A stretch of DNA of 64,000 nt from Vicia villosa (lineage: Eukaryota; Streptophyta; Magnoliopsida; Fabales; Fabaceae). A program made the translations under genes and the position numbers. Where the stretch lies: NCBI RefSeq assembly GCF_029867415.1, contig NW_026705324.1, positions 558,001 to 622,000 on the forward strand. Direction: 5' to 3'. Shown here one piece after another: positions 1 through 9,516 of the stretch. A model generated the notes under the pieces. It had not been told where the DNA came from, made no database searches, and worked only from the letters and a program-made list of their open reading frames with translations. Every line of letters begins with the position of its first letter. Position 1 is the first letter of the stretch.

Positions 1-57
1 AAAACACTTAACCGTGTTTAGAAAAGATTCAGGAAGAGAAAAACGCTTCATTAAAAG

Positions 58-1977
58 ATGGCTGGTGAATCTCAAGCAAATCCAACTCCATCTACATCTG
101 GCTCTGCTGAGCAACACAATGGAAACAATGGTTATACTAGACCACCAGTATTTGATGGTGAAAACTTTGAATACTGGAAAGATAAACTGGAAAGTTACTT
201 TCTTGGTCTAGATGGTGATCTATGGGATCTTCTGATGGATGGTTACAAACATCCGGTAAATGCCAGAGGCGTAAAGCTGACAAGGCAAGAAATGAGCGAT
301 GATCAGAAGAAGCTTTTCAGGAATCATCATAAATGCAGAACTGTTTTGCTGAATGCTATCTCTCATGCTGAGTATGAGAAGATATCTAACAGGGAAACGG
401 CCTATGACATATATGAGTCCTTGAAAATGACTCATGAAGGAAACGCTCAAGTCAAGGAGACCAAAGCTCTTGCATTAATCCAGAAGTATGAAGCCTTCAA
501 GATGGAGGATGATGAAGACATTGAAAAGATGTTTTCAAGATTTCAAACTTTGACTGCTGGATTGAGAGTTCTCGACAAAGGCTACACCAAGGCTGATCAT
601 GTAAAGAAGATCATCAGAAGTTTGCCCAGAAGATGGGGCCCAATGGTGACTGCATTCAAGATTGCAAAGAATCTGAATGAAGTTTCTTTGGAAGAACTTA
701 TCAGTGCCTTGAGAAGCCATGAAATTGAGCTGGACGCAAATGAGCCTCAGAAGAAAGGTAAGTCTATTGCATTAAAATCTAATGTTAAAAAATGCACTAA
801 CGCTTTTCAGGCAAGAGAAGAAGATTCTGAAGAATCAGAATCTGAAGAAGAAGATGAACTGTCCTTGATCTCCAGAAGGCTAAATCAACTCTGGAAGAAC
901 AAGCATAGGAAGTTCAGAGGCGTCAGAAGTTCAAAGAAATTTGAACGTGGAGAATCTTCTGATGACAGAAGATCTGACAAGAAGAAGGTTGTCTGCTATG
1001 AGTGCAATGAGCCTGGACATTACAGGAATGAGTGTCCGAAACTTCAGAAAGAAAATCCCAAGAAGAAGTTTCATAAGAAGAAAGGTCTTATGGCAACCTG
1101 GGATGAGTCAGAAGATGATTCAGACTCTGAAGATGAGCAGGCTAACTGTGCGCTGATGGCGACAGAAGATGAAGGATCAGAATCTACATCAGAATCAGAT
1201 TCTGAAGAGGTATTTTCTGAACTATCTAGAAAAGAGTTAGTTTCCAGTCTAACAGAACTTCTGGAACTCAAAGCTCATCTTAGTATCAAATACAAAAAGC
1301 TGAAGAAGCAATTTGAATTTGAAACTAAGAAGCTGGAATTGGAAAATTCTGAACTGAAGGAAAAAGTTTTAAATTTATCCAAAAACAGTGGATCTCCTTC
1401 TGAAACAGAAAAAGCCATTCCTAGCATGAATCATATTCTGAAAGAATATGACTTGAGCTTCAGAAATTTTTTATCTAGAAGCATAGGCAGAAGTCAACTT
1501 GCTTCTATGATATATGCTGTGTCTGGAAATAATAGAGTAGGCATTGGTTATGAGGGTGAAATCCCATACAAGCTTGAATCTGTGGATGATATGAAAATAT
1601 CACACAAGCCTATGTATAACCAATTTAAATTTTGCCACTCCCATGATATTAGGCACACATCACATGCACAGAAGTTTAACACTGTTCACACCAAGAAACA
1701 TGTGACACGACCTAAGAAATATCATGAATCTCCTTTTAAAGATTATCATGCTGTTCCTCCTATGTCTTATATTGCTAAACCCAAGTTCAATCAGAACTTG
1801 AGAAAAACTAACAAGAAAGGACCCAAGAAAATGTGGGTACCTAAGGATAAGATTATTCCTATTGCAGATATCCTTGGCTGCAAAAAGGACAAAGCACAAC
1901 ATGTCATGGTACCTGGACTCTGGATGCTCACGACACATGACAGGAAGAAGGTCTATGTTCCAAGACCTGGTGCTTAA
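58..1977 (+). CDS. gag: copia Gag polyprotein (SIRE type)
   Basis: This 639-codon ORF encodes the capsid/nucleocapsid protein that packages the element RNA in cytoplasmic particles. Residues about 25-235 are the copia gag region, with the FDGENFEYWKDKLESYF stretch near the start. A zinc knuckle CYECNEPGHYRNEC lies near residue 313. Around it are acidic Ser/Glu-rich tracts, and a Lys/Glu-rich stretch near residues 410-450 looks like a coiled coil. The start at 58 is chosen because the homology begins there, 57 bases into the leader. The last ~40 codons are out of frame relative to protease, which opens at 1862 in another frame, so an indel shortly before about 1905 has broken the gag-pol fusion. 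Confidence 0.88.
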   Translation: MAGESQANPTPSTSGSAEQHNGNNGYTRPPVFDGENFEYWKDKLESYFLGLDGDLWDLLMDGYKHPVNARGVKLTRQEMSDDQKKLFRNHHKCRTVLLNAISHAEYEKISNRETAYDIYESLKMTHEGNAQVKETKALALIQKYEAFKMEDDEDIEKMFSRFQTLTAGLRVLDKGYTKADHVKKIIRSLPRRWGPMVTAFKIAKNLNEVSLEELISALRSHEIELDANEPQKKGKSIALKSNVKKCTNAFQAREEDSEESESEEEDELSLISRRLNQLWKNKHRKFRGVRSSKKFERGESSDDRRSDKKKVVCYECNEPGHYRNECPKLQKENPKKKFHKKKGLMATWDESEDDSDSEDEQANCALMATEDEGSESTSESDSEEVFSELSRKELVSSLTELLELKAHLSIKYKKLKKQFEFETKKLELENSELKEKVLNLSKNSGSPSETEKAIPSMNHILKEYDLSFRNFLSRSIGRSQLASMIYAVSGNNRVGIGYEGEIPYKLESVDDMKISHKPMYNQFKFCHSHDIRHTSHAQKFNTVHTKKHVTRPKKYHESPFKDYHAVPPMSYIAKPKFNQNLRKTNKKGPKKMWVPKDKIIPIADILGCKKDKAQHVMVPGLWMLTTHDRKKVYVPRPGA

Positions 1978-3634
1978 GTCTGGAGGAAAAGTCAAGTTTG
2001 GAGGAGATCAGAAGGGCAAGATAATTGGCTCTGGAACTATAAAGTCTGGTAACTCTCCTTCCATTTCAAATGTTCTTCTTGTAGAAGGATTAACACATAA
2101 CCTCTTTTCTATCACTCAATTGAGTGACAATGGTTATGATATAATCTTCAATCAAAAGTCTTGCAAGGCTGTAAATCAGAAGGATGGCTCAATCCTATTT
2201 ACCGGCAAGAGGAAGAACAACATTTATAAGACAGATCTGCAATATCTTATGAGTCAGAAGGTGACTTGTCTTATGTCTGTTTCTGAAGAGCAGTGGGTCT
2301 GGCACAGAAGATTAGGTCATGCTAGTTTGAGAAAGATTTCTCAGATTAACAAACTGGATCTTGTCAGAGGACCCCCTAATCTGAAATTCAAATCAGATGC
2401 TCTTTGTGAAGCATGTTAGAAGGGCAAGTTCTCCAAACCTGCATTCAAATCCAAGAATGTTGTTTCTACCTCAAGGCCACTAGAACTCTTGCACATTGAT
2501 CTGTTTGGCCCAGTAAAAACAGCATCTGTCAGAGGGAAGAAATATGGATTAGTCATTGTTGATGATTATAGCCGCTAGACATGGGTAAAGTTCTTGAAAC
2601 ACAAGGATGAGTCTCATTCAGTGTTCTTTGAATTTTGCACTCAGATTCAATCTGAGAAAGAGTGTAAAATCATAAAGGTCAGAAGTGATCATGGTGGTGA
2701 ATTTGAGAACAGATTCTTTGAAAAGTTCTTCAAAGAAAATGGTACTGCCCATGATTTCTCTTGTCCTAGAACTCCACAGCAAAATGGAGTTGTAGAACGA
2801 AAGAATAGGACTCTGCAAGAAATGGCCAGAACCATGATCAATGAAACCAATATGGCTAAGCATTTCTGGGCAGAAGCAATAAACACTGCATGCTATATTC
2901 AGAATAGAATCTCTATCAGACCTATTCTAAATAAGACTCCTTATGAACTGTGGTTGAACAGAAAGCCCAACATTTCATATTTCCATCCTTTTGGATGTGT
3001 ATGCTTTATTCTGAACACTAAAGATCATCTTGGTAAATTTGATTCCAAAGCACAAAAATGTTTCCTTCTTGGATATTCTGAACGCTCAAAAGGCTACAGA
3101 GTATACAATACTGAAACATTGGTTGTAGAAGAATCAATCAATATCAGGTTTGATGATAAGCTTGGTTCTGAAAAACCAAAGCAGTTTGATAATTTTGCAG
3201 ATTGTGATATTGATGTATCAGAAGTTGTTGAGCCAAGGAGCAACGCATCAGAAGCAGAGCTTCTCAGAAGCAAAGAATCTGAAGATTAAGTATCAGCTTC
3301 TCTGGAGAATCTAAGCATTTCTGAAGAACCATCTGTCAGAAGATCATCCAGACTCATTTCTGGTCATTCAGAAGATGTCATTCTTGGAAAGAAGGATGAT
3401 CCAATCAGAACAAGAGCATTCCTTAAGAACAATGTAGACTATCAATTAGGTCTTGTATCTTTGATCGAGCCAACTTCTGTTGATCATGCTCTAGAAGATC
3501 CAGACTAGATAATTGCTATGCAAGAAGAACTGAATCAGTGGAATGATGTTTGGGATCTAGTTCCTAGACCAGATGGATTCAATATAATAGGTACAAAATG
3601 GGTCCTCAGAAACAAGCCCAGAATGAGAAGATGA
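1862..3634 (+). pseudogene. pol: copia pol remnant: protease, pre-integrase, integrase, RT stump
   Basis: One reading frame holds the aspartic protease site SWYLDSGCSRHMTG (about 1904-1945), the GAG-pre-integrase motif HRRLGHASLRKI (about 2300), and the integrase core with VDDYSR, RSDHGGEFEN and PQQNGVVERKNRTLQ. It ends with the start of RT (MQEELNQWNDVWDLVPRP, GTKWVLRNK, to about 3618). In-frame stops lie at 2417-2419, 2576-2578, 3287-3289 and 3506-3508. Immediately after RNK the homology ends, so the RT catalytic core and RNase H are deleted. The copia order protease-integrase-RT is retained. The element cannot reverse transcribe itself. The stops at 2417, 2576 and 3506 stand where the family normally has Gln, Trp and Trp. 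Confidence 0.9.
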
Positions 3635-4080
3635 GAAGTTCTTATGTATGAGTATCTTCTGGAATGAAATTTCTTTTATAAGAAGTTCTGATTGAAATCA
3701 ATTAGAAATTGTGATTCAGTTATTACTAACGTTTCATTGTCTAAGTTGATTCAGAATCTCTTTAAAAGCAAAAAGGCTGTAACTAGCTATCCAGATGGTA
3801 AACACGTGTTCACTGTTCATGGATAAGCGCGCGTGCAGTTGAAGGGACGTCTACTTAGGTAACTGTGCAAATCACGTCTTTTGTCATTATTATCTCTCCT
3901 CACGTCACGTAACATTAAATGCTCTTCATCATTTACTCTCTTTCAGTTTTCTTTTTATATTCTTCAAACGTTTCTTTTCCCTCTTATATTTCTCTCACTT
4001 TGCATTTAGTTTCTTTTTCGTTCTCTCTCTTTGCATTCATATCATAAACCCTAGCAGTTTCCAATATCTGCAACTTCATC
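3635..4080 (+). other. spacer between pol remnant and env-position ORF, promoter-like
   Basis: There is no coding homology here. The first part looks like leftover pol or spacer. From about 3840 the composition changes to a pyrimidine-rich stretch (many CTCTCT and TTTCTTTT runs) with a possible TATA-like TTTTATATTC near 3953 and an AAACCCTAG motif just before the ATG at 4081. This resembles a plant promoter plus 5' leader and may drive the downstream ORF from a separate transcript. That is inference from composition only. Confidence 0.4.
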
Positions 4081-5310
4081 ATGAATCCATCGTCAAGCTC
4101 TGGGAATCAAGATAATGATCGGAAACAAAAGAGAAAGGCAACTGCTGAACCAAAAACCAAACCAAAAAGAGTAAGGATCACCTATGACCCTCTCAAAGTG
4201 AACCCGTTTGAAGCTATGATGTCTGGAATTTACTCTAGACGTGTGTATCAACCCCTTGACGGTACCCCTCAATCACCTCCCTCTTCAAAGACCTCCACCA
4301 CCTCTTCCTCCTCATTCATCCTCTCGGAACCACCTTCTTCACCATCTGATATCTCCTCTCCTTCAACCCATCCATCAGATATTTCTTCATCTCTCTCACA
4401 CCCTTTTCCCACCAGAACACCTAATCCCTATAGTGTTGTTCTTCCCGACTCCAGGTTCACTGTTAACCCTCCAACCCCTACCACTCAATCATATCTGGAG
4501 CTTTTACATTCTGATGTAAATGGCTGGTTGGAGATTCTGGGTGCTGCTCACCTTAACCATCTGGATGAGTATGCTACAAGCAACCTTTGGGATACCTTTC
4601 GTCAGGATTTTCTGGTTAGGGCTACAGACACTCAGAGAAGGATCATGTCTGAAGCTCCTAGTATTCGTGGTCTTCGGTTGGAAGCTGGTGAAAGCAGCTA
4701 TCACCATCTCATCAGGAACAGAAGTGTTCTTGAGAAGAAGATACCTGCAGATGAGTTGGAAGAAGAAAATCTCTGCAGAGACATCGTGGTATGGAAACCA
4801 TGGTTTCCTGTGCTGACTGGAGATTTTCAGTGGTTGTTTAACTGGTTCAGAATGAACCCCTCTGACAACGCACCTCACATGGTCTTTCCAGTAGTGGTTT
4901 ATCCTGCTGAAGTTGCTGGTCCTACTCCTCCAACAAACCTAGCAGCTATTCTTCAAGCGTTGGAAGATGGAACTTCTGAGCTGCCTGAACCAGAATATGC
5001 TAAGGCTACTTCTGAGTCAGACTCAGATGAGGAAATGGAAGATGCACAAGCTGAAGATCTCCCAGAAGATCACCCTGCTGAGATTGCTGTCTCTTTTGGC
5101 AGAAATTCAGGTGCCTCTTCTTCTGGTGAAACCTCAGCTCTGATGGAGACCTTGGAAGCTCTTCATCAGAATCAAGCTATGATGGCTTCTCGTTTGGACG
5201 CGCAAGAAGTAGCCAATGCTGAGTTTCGCTCTTTCATGGCAAGGCAAGCTACAAGCACTGACGGGATTCATGATGTTCTGGCGCGGATTTTGCTTAGGCT
5301 AGGATCTTAG
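4081..5310 (+). CDS. env-position ORF of SIRE element, function unknown
   Basis: An uninterrupted 409-codon ORF lies between pol and the 3' LTR, where SIRE-type elements carry a so-called env-like gene. I recognise no enzymatic domain. Residues 14-33 are Lys/Arg-rich (KQKRKATAEPKTKPKRVR) and look like a nuclear localisation signal. Residues 55-120 are rich in Ser, Pro and Thr. Residues 125-280 form a globular-looking region with many Trp and Leu. Residues 300-325 are acidic, and the last 60 residues look like a short coiled coil. I see no signal peptide and no membrane segment, so an envelope role is not supported. The ORF is intact although pol is ruined, which may mean only that the damage to pol is young or local. 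Confidence 0.65.
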   Translation: MNPSSSSGNQDNDRKQKRKATAEPKTKPKRVRITYDPLKVNPFEAMMSGIYSRRVYQPLDGTPQSPPSSKTSTTSSSSFILSEPPSSPSDISSPSTHPSDISSSLSHPFPTRTPNPYSVVLPDSRFTVNPPTPTTQSYLELLHSDVNGWLEILGAAHLNHLDEYATSNLWDTFRQDFLVRATDTQRRIMSEAPSIRGLRLEAGESSYHHLIRNRSVLEKKIPADELEEENLCRDIVVWKPWFPVLTGDFQWLFNWFRMNPSDNAPHMVFPVVVYPAEVAGPTPPTNLAAILQALEDGTSELPEPEYAKATSESDSDEEMEDAQAEDLPEDHPAEIAVSFGRNSGASSSGETSALMETLEALHQNQAMMASRLDAQEVANAEFRSFMARQATSTDGIHDVLARILLRLGS

Positions 5311-5976
5311 TCCTTTGGTCTTTGTAGTTTTCTTTCCTTGTTGCATCTGTTTTCCTGCATTCCTCTCTTGTAATCTTTTTTTTGACTATAAATGAAAAGT
5401 TTCTTTTTTTTTACATTCCAGTGATTTTATTTGTCGTTTTTTTTACATCTGAATCTTTTAGATTATTCTTTTTGATGTTATGACAAAAAGGGGGATAAGA
5501 TAAATGATAAATGATTTGATTAATCTATCAGTTGCTGGGTAAAGCTCCCACACATTCACTAACAAGAACTGCAAGTTCTATTTGGTTTAAGTGTTTTGCA
5601 GGTATAAAGAAGTGAAGAAAATCTTCAAAGCAAACACAAGAAGCAAAACCATAAGAAGCTTATGGAAACTGAAGCAAGCTGAGTGCTGTCAAGCTTCAGA
5701 ATCAGAAGCACCGATAATAGAATTTGATCCAAAACTTGTCTATTTGCTTTGACAAAATTCTATTTGCTCTGATACATTATTTTAGCCTATATGGCTCTGA
5801 TACATATCATGTGTTCTAATATACATTTTATGTTCTGACTCGTTCATGCTGACTTTTGTCGTTTAGTTTTTTGTTCTGTAACATTTCAGGATGTAGAGAT
5901 GCTCTGATGATGCTCTGGTACATTCAACAATGTTCTGATACAAATCTAGCATGAAGTGATGTTGGTAGAAATTCAA

Positions 5977-6310
5977 AGCTCTGAAGCTATCCGAGGGAAG
6001 CAGAAATCAGAAGCTGTGAATGTTCTAAAGATCCAGAAAACTCAAGTTCAGAAGCTGTCCTAAATGGAAGCAGAAATCAGAAGCTGTGAATGTTCTGAAG
6101 ATCAAAGAAATTCAAGTTCTGAAGCTGTCCTAGATGGAAGCAGGAATCAGAAGCTGGGAATGTTCTGAAGATCAAAGAAATTCAAGTTCTGAAGTTGTCC
6201 TAGATGGAAGCAGGAATCAGAAGCTGTGAGTGTTCTAGAGATCTAAAGAAATTCAAGTTCTGAAGCTGTCCAATGGAAGCAGAAGTCAGAAGCTGTGAAT
6301 TCTCTGAAGA
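5977..6310 (+). repeat. 70-bp tandem repeat in SIRE 3' UTR
   Basis: Five starts of GGAAGCAG occur at 5996, 6066, 6136, 6206 and 6275, so the period is 70, 70, 70 and 69 bases. Units contain AATCAGAAGCTGTGAATG followed by TTCAAGTTCTGAAGCTG. Copies differ at several positions. Tandem repeats near the 3' LTR are common in plant LTR elements. Confidence 0.85.
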
Positions 6311-6384
6311 CAGAAGCTTATGTGATCGTCTCTACCGAAATAATCAGGGAAGTCTTTTATTAAAGTTCTTCGAGTATTTATTTC

Positions 6385-6433
6385 AGGGGGAGATTATTTA
6401 TCTCAGGGGGAGATTGTTAATCTCAGGGGGAGA
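6385..6433 (+). repeat. three extra polypurine tracts at 20-bp spacing
   Basis: AGGGGGAGA occurs at 6385, 6405 and 6425, exactly 20 bases apart. Each resembles the true tract at 6534-6547. The second is followed by TTGTTA, as the real tract is followed by the LTR start. Confidence 0.75.
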
Positions 6434-6533
6434 CATATTCACATGCTTATGCTATAGCTGTGTAATTTGTCTTTTGCCGTCTGCTCTTTCTGATCGCAAA
6501 TTCATATCATTTATATATGTTTTTGTCATCATC

Positions 6534-6547
6534 AAAAAGGGGGAGAT
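6534..6547 (+). other. polypurine tract (plus-strand primer site)
   Basis: AAAAAGGGGGAGAT directly precedes the TGTTAG start of the 3' LTR. This is the normal position of the RNase H-resistant primer for plus-strand DNA synthesis. Confidence 0.88.
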
Positions 6548-7125
6548 TGTTAGAACAAGATTTGTTCTGATCAATTATCTTAGTTTTGATGATAACAATA
6601 ATATGAATTTTGCTTAAGATAATATGGTACTCTAATCCAATGTAATTTCCTTTTCAGGAAATATATAAAGAGTATGCATAAATCAGCGCTCAGAAGCTTT
6701 GACTCAGAAGGTTCAGCATGCAACATCAGAACATGGTCTGGCAAGACATCAGAAGATGGTCGAAGCAGAATCAGAACATGGGTCTATGAAAGCATCAGAA
6801 GAACATGAGATCAGAAGCACTGAAGTTCTGATGGTATCACGCTCAGAAGCACTTCAAGGTCAGAAGATCAGAAGATGCTATGCACCAAGCTGTTTGACTC
6901 TGATGATAATCAAACGTTGTATTTACAAACATCAGATCAGAAGAAAGTACAAGTGGCAGGCTACGCTGACTGACAAAAGGAACGTTAGAAGCTATTAAAG
7001 GCAACGTCAGTAGACACAGCGTGAACAAGGCTCGAGGTAGTTGACAAAAGCGTATAACATTAAATGCAAAGCTGTACAGAACACGCAAAGCATTTAATAC
7101 ATTCAACGGTCATCTTCTCAAACGC

Positions 7126-7136
7126 CTATATATATG
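7126..7136 (+). promoter_or_regulatory. TATA box of SIRE LTR
   Basis: CTATATATATG lies midway in the LTR, as expected for the U3/R promoter; transcription would start about 30 bases downstream. Identified by motif and position only. Confidence 0.65.
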
Positions 7137-7373
7137 AAGTTCTGATGAGAAGCAAGGTTAACCAATTCTGAACGAAATTATTCTGAAAGACTTGCTGAAA
7201 CGCTGTTCAAATCAAAGCTCAGAATCTTCATCTTCATCAAAGCTCACTACATTGCTGTTGTAATACATTAGTGAGATTAAGCTTAAACGTTAAGAGAAAT
7301 ATCACAGTTTGTGATTATAGCTTTTAAGAAGCATTGTAATACTCTTAGAAAGATTACATTAAGTTGTAAGTAA

Positions 7374-7560
7374 CTAGAGTGATCGTGTTGATCAGAATAC
7401 TCTAGGAAGTCTTAGCTTGTGTCTAAGCAGTTGTAATTAGAGTGATCACGTGGTGGTCAGGAAACTCTAAGAAAGTCTTAGCTTGTGTCTAAGCAGTTGT
7501 TCCTAGAGTGATCAGGTTGTGATCAGGATACTCTAGAAGACTTAGTTGCGGACTAAGTGG
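7374..7560 (+). repeat. three-copy hairpin repeat in SIRE LTR
   Basis: Units of about 65 bases contain an outer inverted repeat AGAGT/ACTCT around GATC...GATC and a second hairpin CTTAG-CTTGTGT-CTAAG. The third copy has CTTAG-TTGCGGA-CTAAG. The position downstream of the TATA box places it in the transcribed R/U5 part. Confidence 0.7.
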
Positions 7561-7758
7561 AAAACCATTGTAATCCGTGCGAGTAGTGGATTAAATCCTC
7601 AGTTGAGGTAAATCATCTCTGCGGGGGTGGACTGGAGTAGTTTAGTTAACAACGAACCAGGATAAAAATAACTGTGCAATTTATTTTTATCTGTCTAGTT
7701 TTTAAAGCTACACTTATTCAAACCCCCCCCCCCTTTCTAAGTGTTTTTCTATCCTTCA

Positions 7759-9516
7759 CAAGGACCCATCAGGTTTCTTATAAACATAAGGAACAGGTCT
7801 TTAGTCACCTTTTAACATACCCTGGTGAGTTTCTTCCAATTAAAACCAGACTTTAAACAAGCTAAGTTTGTCTCAATTTCACATTGAGTACACCTTTTGG
7901 AATGAGAGACATGGACAGTCTCTGTCACCCTTATCTTCATCAATCTTCCTTAGCAGAGTCTAGGATCCATGTTTGCTTATCCTCAGCAAGTGTCAGCCTT
8001 CATCTTGGGCTTTAAACAAGAAGTCTCCACTAGATAATCTTTCTGCCATTCATCTTAACAAAAACCCCTGGAAAGGGTTAGCCTCCAAATCATTTCTTTC
8101 ATCTTAATAAAAACCCCTGGAAAGGGTTAGCCTCCAAAATCACTTCTTCAAAAAACCAAAGATTCATTTCTCTTAGGAGATAATTTCCCCAAAAGAGTCA
8201 CAACCCCTGGAAAGGGTCAGCCTCCAAAAAACATGACAAAAATCAGTCTTTTAACTGACAATTTCTCCAGCTGAGTCAAAATCCCTGGAAAGGGTTAGCT
8301 TCCAAAAAACTCAGTCTTTTAATAAATAAATTCTTCAGTAGAGTCAAAACCCAACAAAAAATAGTTAGCCTCAACCTTGGGCTTCATACAAGGCACCAAA
8401 ACAATAAAACTCCCCTGTTAATAGTCAGCCTCAACCTTGGGCATTGTACAAGGCAGATAATAGAGTCTCCCCAATAAGTCTTTCATCATTCAGGTAGCCA
8501 CAACCTTGGGCTTTGTACAAGGCAGATAAACCATATTTCATGTGTCCAAGATTCCTAACATCTAGGATCTTTTCCCATAGAGTCATCCATACTCAGTTTA
8601 TTTAAAAGTCCGCCACAACCTTGGGCTTCATACAAGGCAGAAAATAATATTTCCCCTAGCTAGAGTCAGCCTCAATTCTGGGCTTTGTACAGAACACCAA
8701 ATAAAACCCATCAAAATAGATTTTCCCTAAGTAGAGTCAGCCTCAATTCTGGGCTTTGTACAGAACATAAAAATCCCTTGTAAATTAATCCCCAGTGGAG
8801 TTTTCTCCCAGAGTCATAATAATAATCAATCAATCAAAAAGCCTCAAGCTTGGGCCTCATACAAGCCAGTTAAAAAAATCAAATCTTTTATACAGTAGAT
8901 AGACATAACTTATCTCTATAGAGAGATCTTTCCTCTATCTCACCACATTCAAACAAACAAACATTACACATTTCAATTTCAATCAAAGTCTCCCATTTAG
9001 GACTCTGAAAGACATGCTCTGGCACATCCCCAGACTTGTACACTTTCCCTAATTTGGACGAGCATCTTTCTTTCATTCAAGAGATACTAGCATACTTGCA
9101 AACACACAAGTAAGGTCACTCTCTTAATGAAATGAATTTAGTTATTTTGTCACTCTTTTAAAATGTTTGTGGTGGAATAGTAGAAATACCTCTCTATAAA
9201 GATGACTTCATGTCTCTTTACTGTAAACAAAGATTTAATTCAAAGCTTCAACCTTGAGCTTCAAGCAAGGCACCCAAAAATAATTAATTTCCCTAATTAG
9301 TTCCCCGAACTACATTAAGCTCTGACTTCCATTAGGGATATGTAGGCATGAGGTTCACAAGGAATCTCAGCAAGCTAATAAAATACCAAAAATAGTCTGT
9401 CTGTCTGTCTGTCTTTCTTTTATTCAATTTCGCATTCTCCTTCCAAGTTTCGCATGAACGGTCTAGCGTGCCGTCCTCCCAAGTGAAACGGGGAGGTAAA
9501 AAAAACGACCACCACA
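7759..9516 (+). mobile_element. element C: right part of an old Ogre-like LTR
   Basis: The sequence is the reverse complement of 14459-16215 (LTR of element A) with many substitutions and an internal deletion near 9415. Since A lies on the - strand, C lies on the + strand. The end ACGACCACCACA at 9516 aligns with ACGACATCCACA, the LTR end of A. No PBS follows, so this is the outer end of a 3' LTR or of a solo LTR. The left part is cut off by the SIRE insertion. It is clearly older than A. The following five bases, CAAAG, would be its target duplication. Confidence 0.8.
8003..9271 (+). other. array of about 13 short hairpins in LTR of C
   Basis: Most units read AGCCTCAA, stem, GGGCTTCATA-like loop, opposite stem. 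Stems differ but still pair: TCTTG/CAAGA (8003), CCTTG/CAAGG (8375, also about 8430, 8498, 8617, 9251), TTCTG/CAGAA (about 8677 and 8746), GCTTG/CAAGC (about 8847). A second type, AACCC-CTGGAAA-GGGTT followed by AGCCTCC, occurs near 8063, 8122, 8203 and 8280. The LTR of A has the same array in reverse orientation. Confidence 0.75.

Larger units (their letters stand above)
5311..6533 (+). other. 3' untranslated region of the SIRE element
   Basis: Non-coding region between the env-position ORF and the polypurine tract. It contains an array of 70-bp repeats (5977-6310) and three closely spaced polypurine copies (6385-6433). The words CAGAAGC and TTCTGA recur throughout. No gene was recognised. 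Confidence 0.7.
1..7758 (+). mobile_element. SIRE/Maximus-type Ty1/copia retrotransposon, 5' LTR outside window
   Basis: The order gag, protease, integrase, RT stump, extra ORF, polypurine tract, LTR is that of a Ty1/copia element with an ORF in the env position, as in the SIRE/Maximus lineage. The gag zinc knuckle, the DSGCSRHMTG protease site and the copia integrase core are visible. The 3' LTR starts TGTTAGAACAAG, typical of legume SIRE elements from memory. The element is defective: pol carries a frameshift, several stops and a deletion of nearly all RT and RNase H. It is inserted into the LTR of element C, because sequence after 7758 continues as that LTR. The 5-base target duplication cannot be checked since the left end is missing; the right flank would be CAAGG if the LTR ends at 7758. 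Confidence 0.9.
6548..7758 (+). repeat. 3' LTR of SIRE element
   Basis: The LTR begins TGTTAGAACAAG after the polypurine tract and ends near TATCCTTCA, after which element C sequence starts. Its length of about 1.2 kb fits SIRE elements. The end could be 7758 or 7760, since CA occurs twice. A TATA box lies at 7126-7136 and a three-copy hairpin repeat at 7374-7560. A run of nine or more C lies near 7725. Confidence 0.88.

Noticed and set aside
7720..7735. Poly-C run as a functional site
   Set aside because: Probably a simple homopolymer slip in the SIRE LTR; its length may also be uncertain in the assembly.
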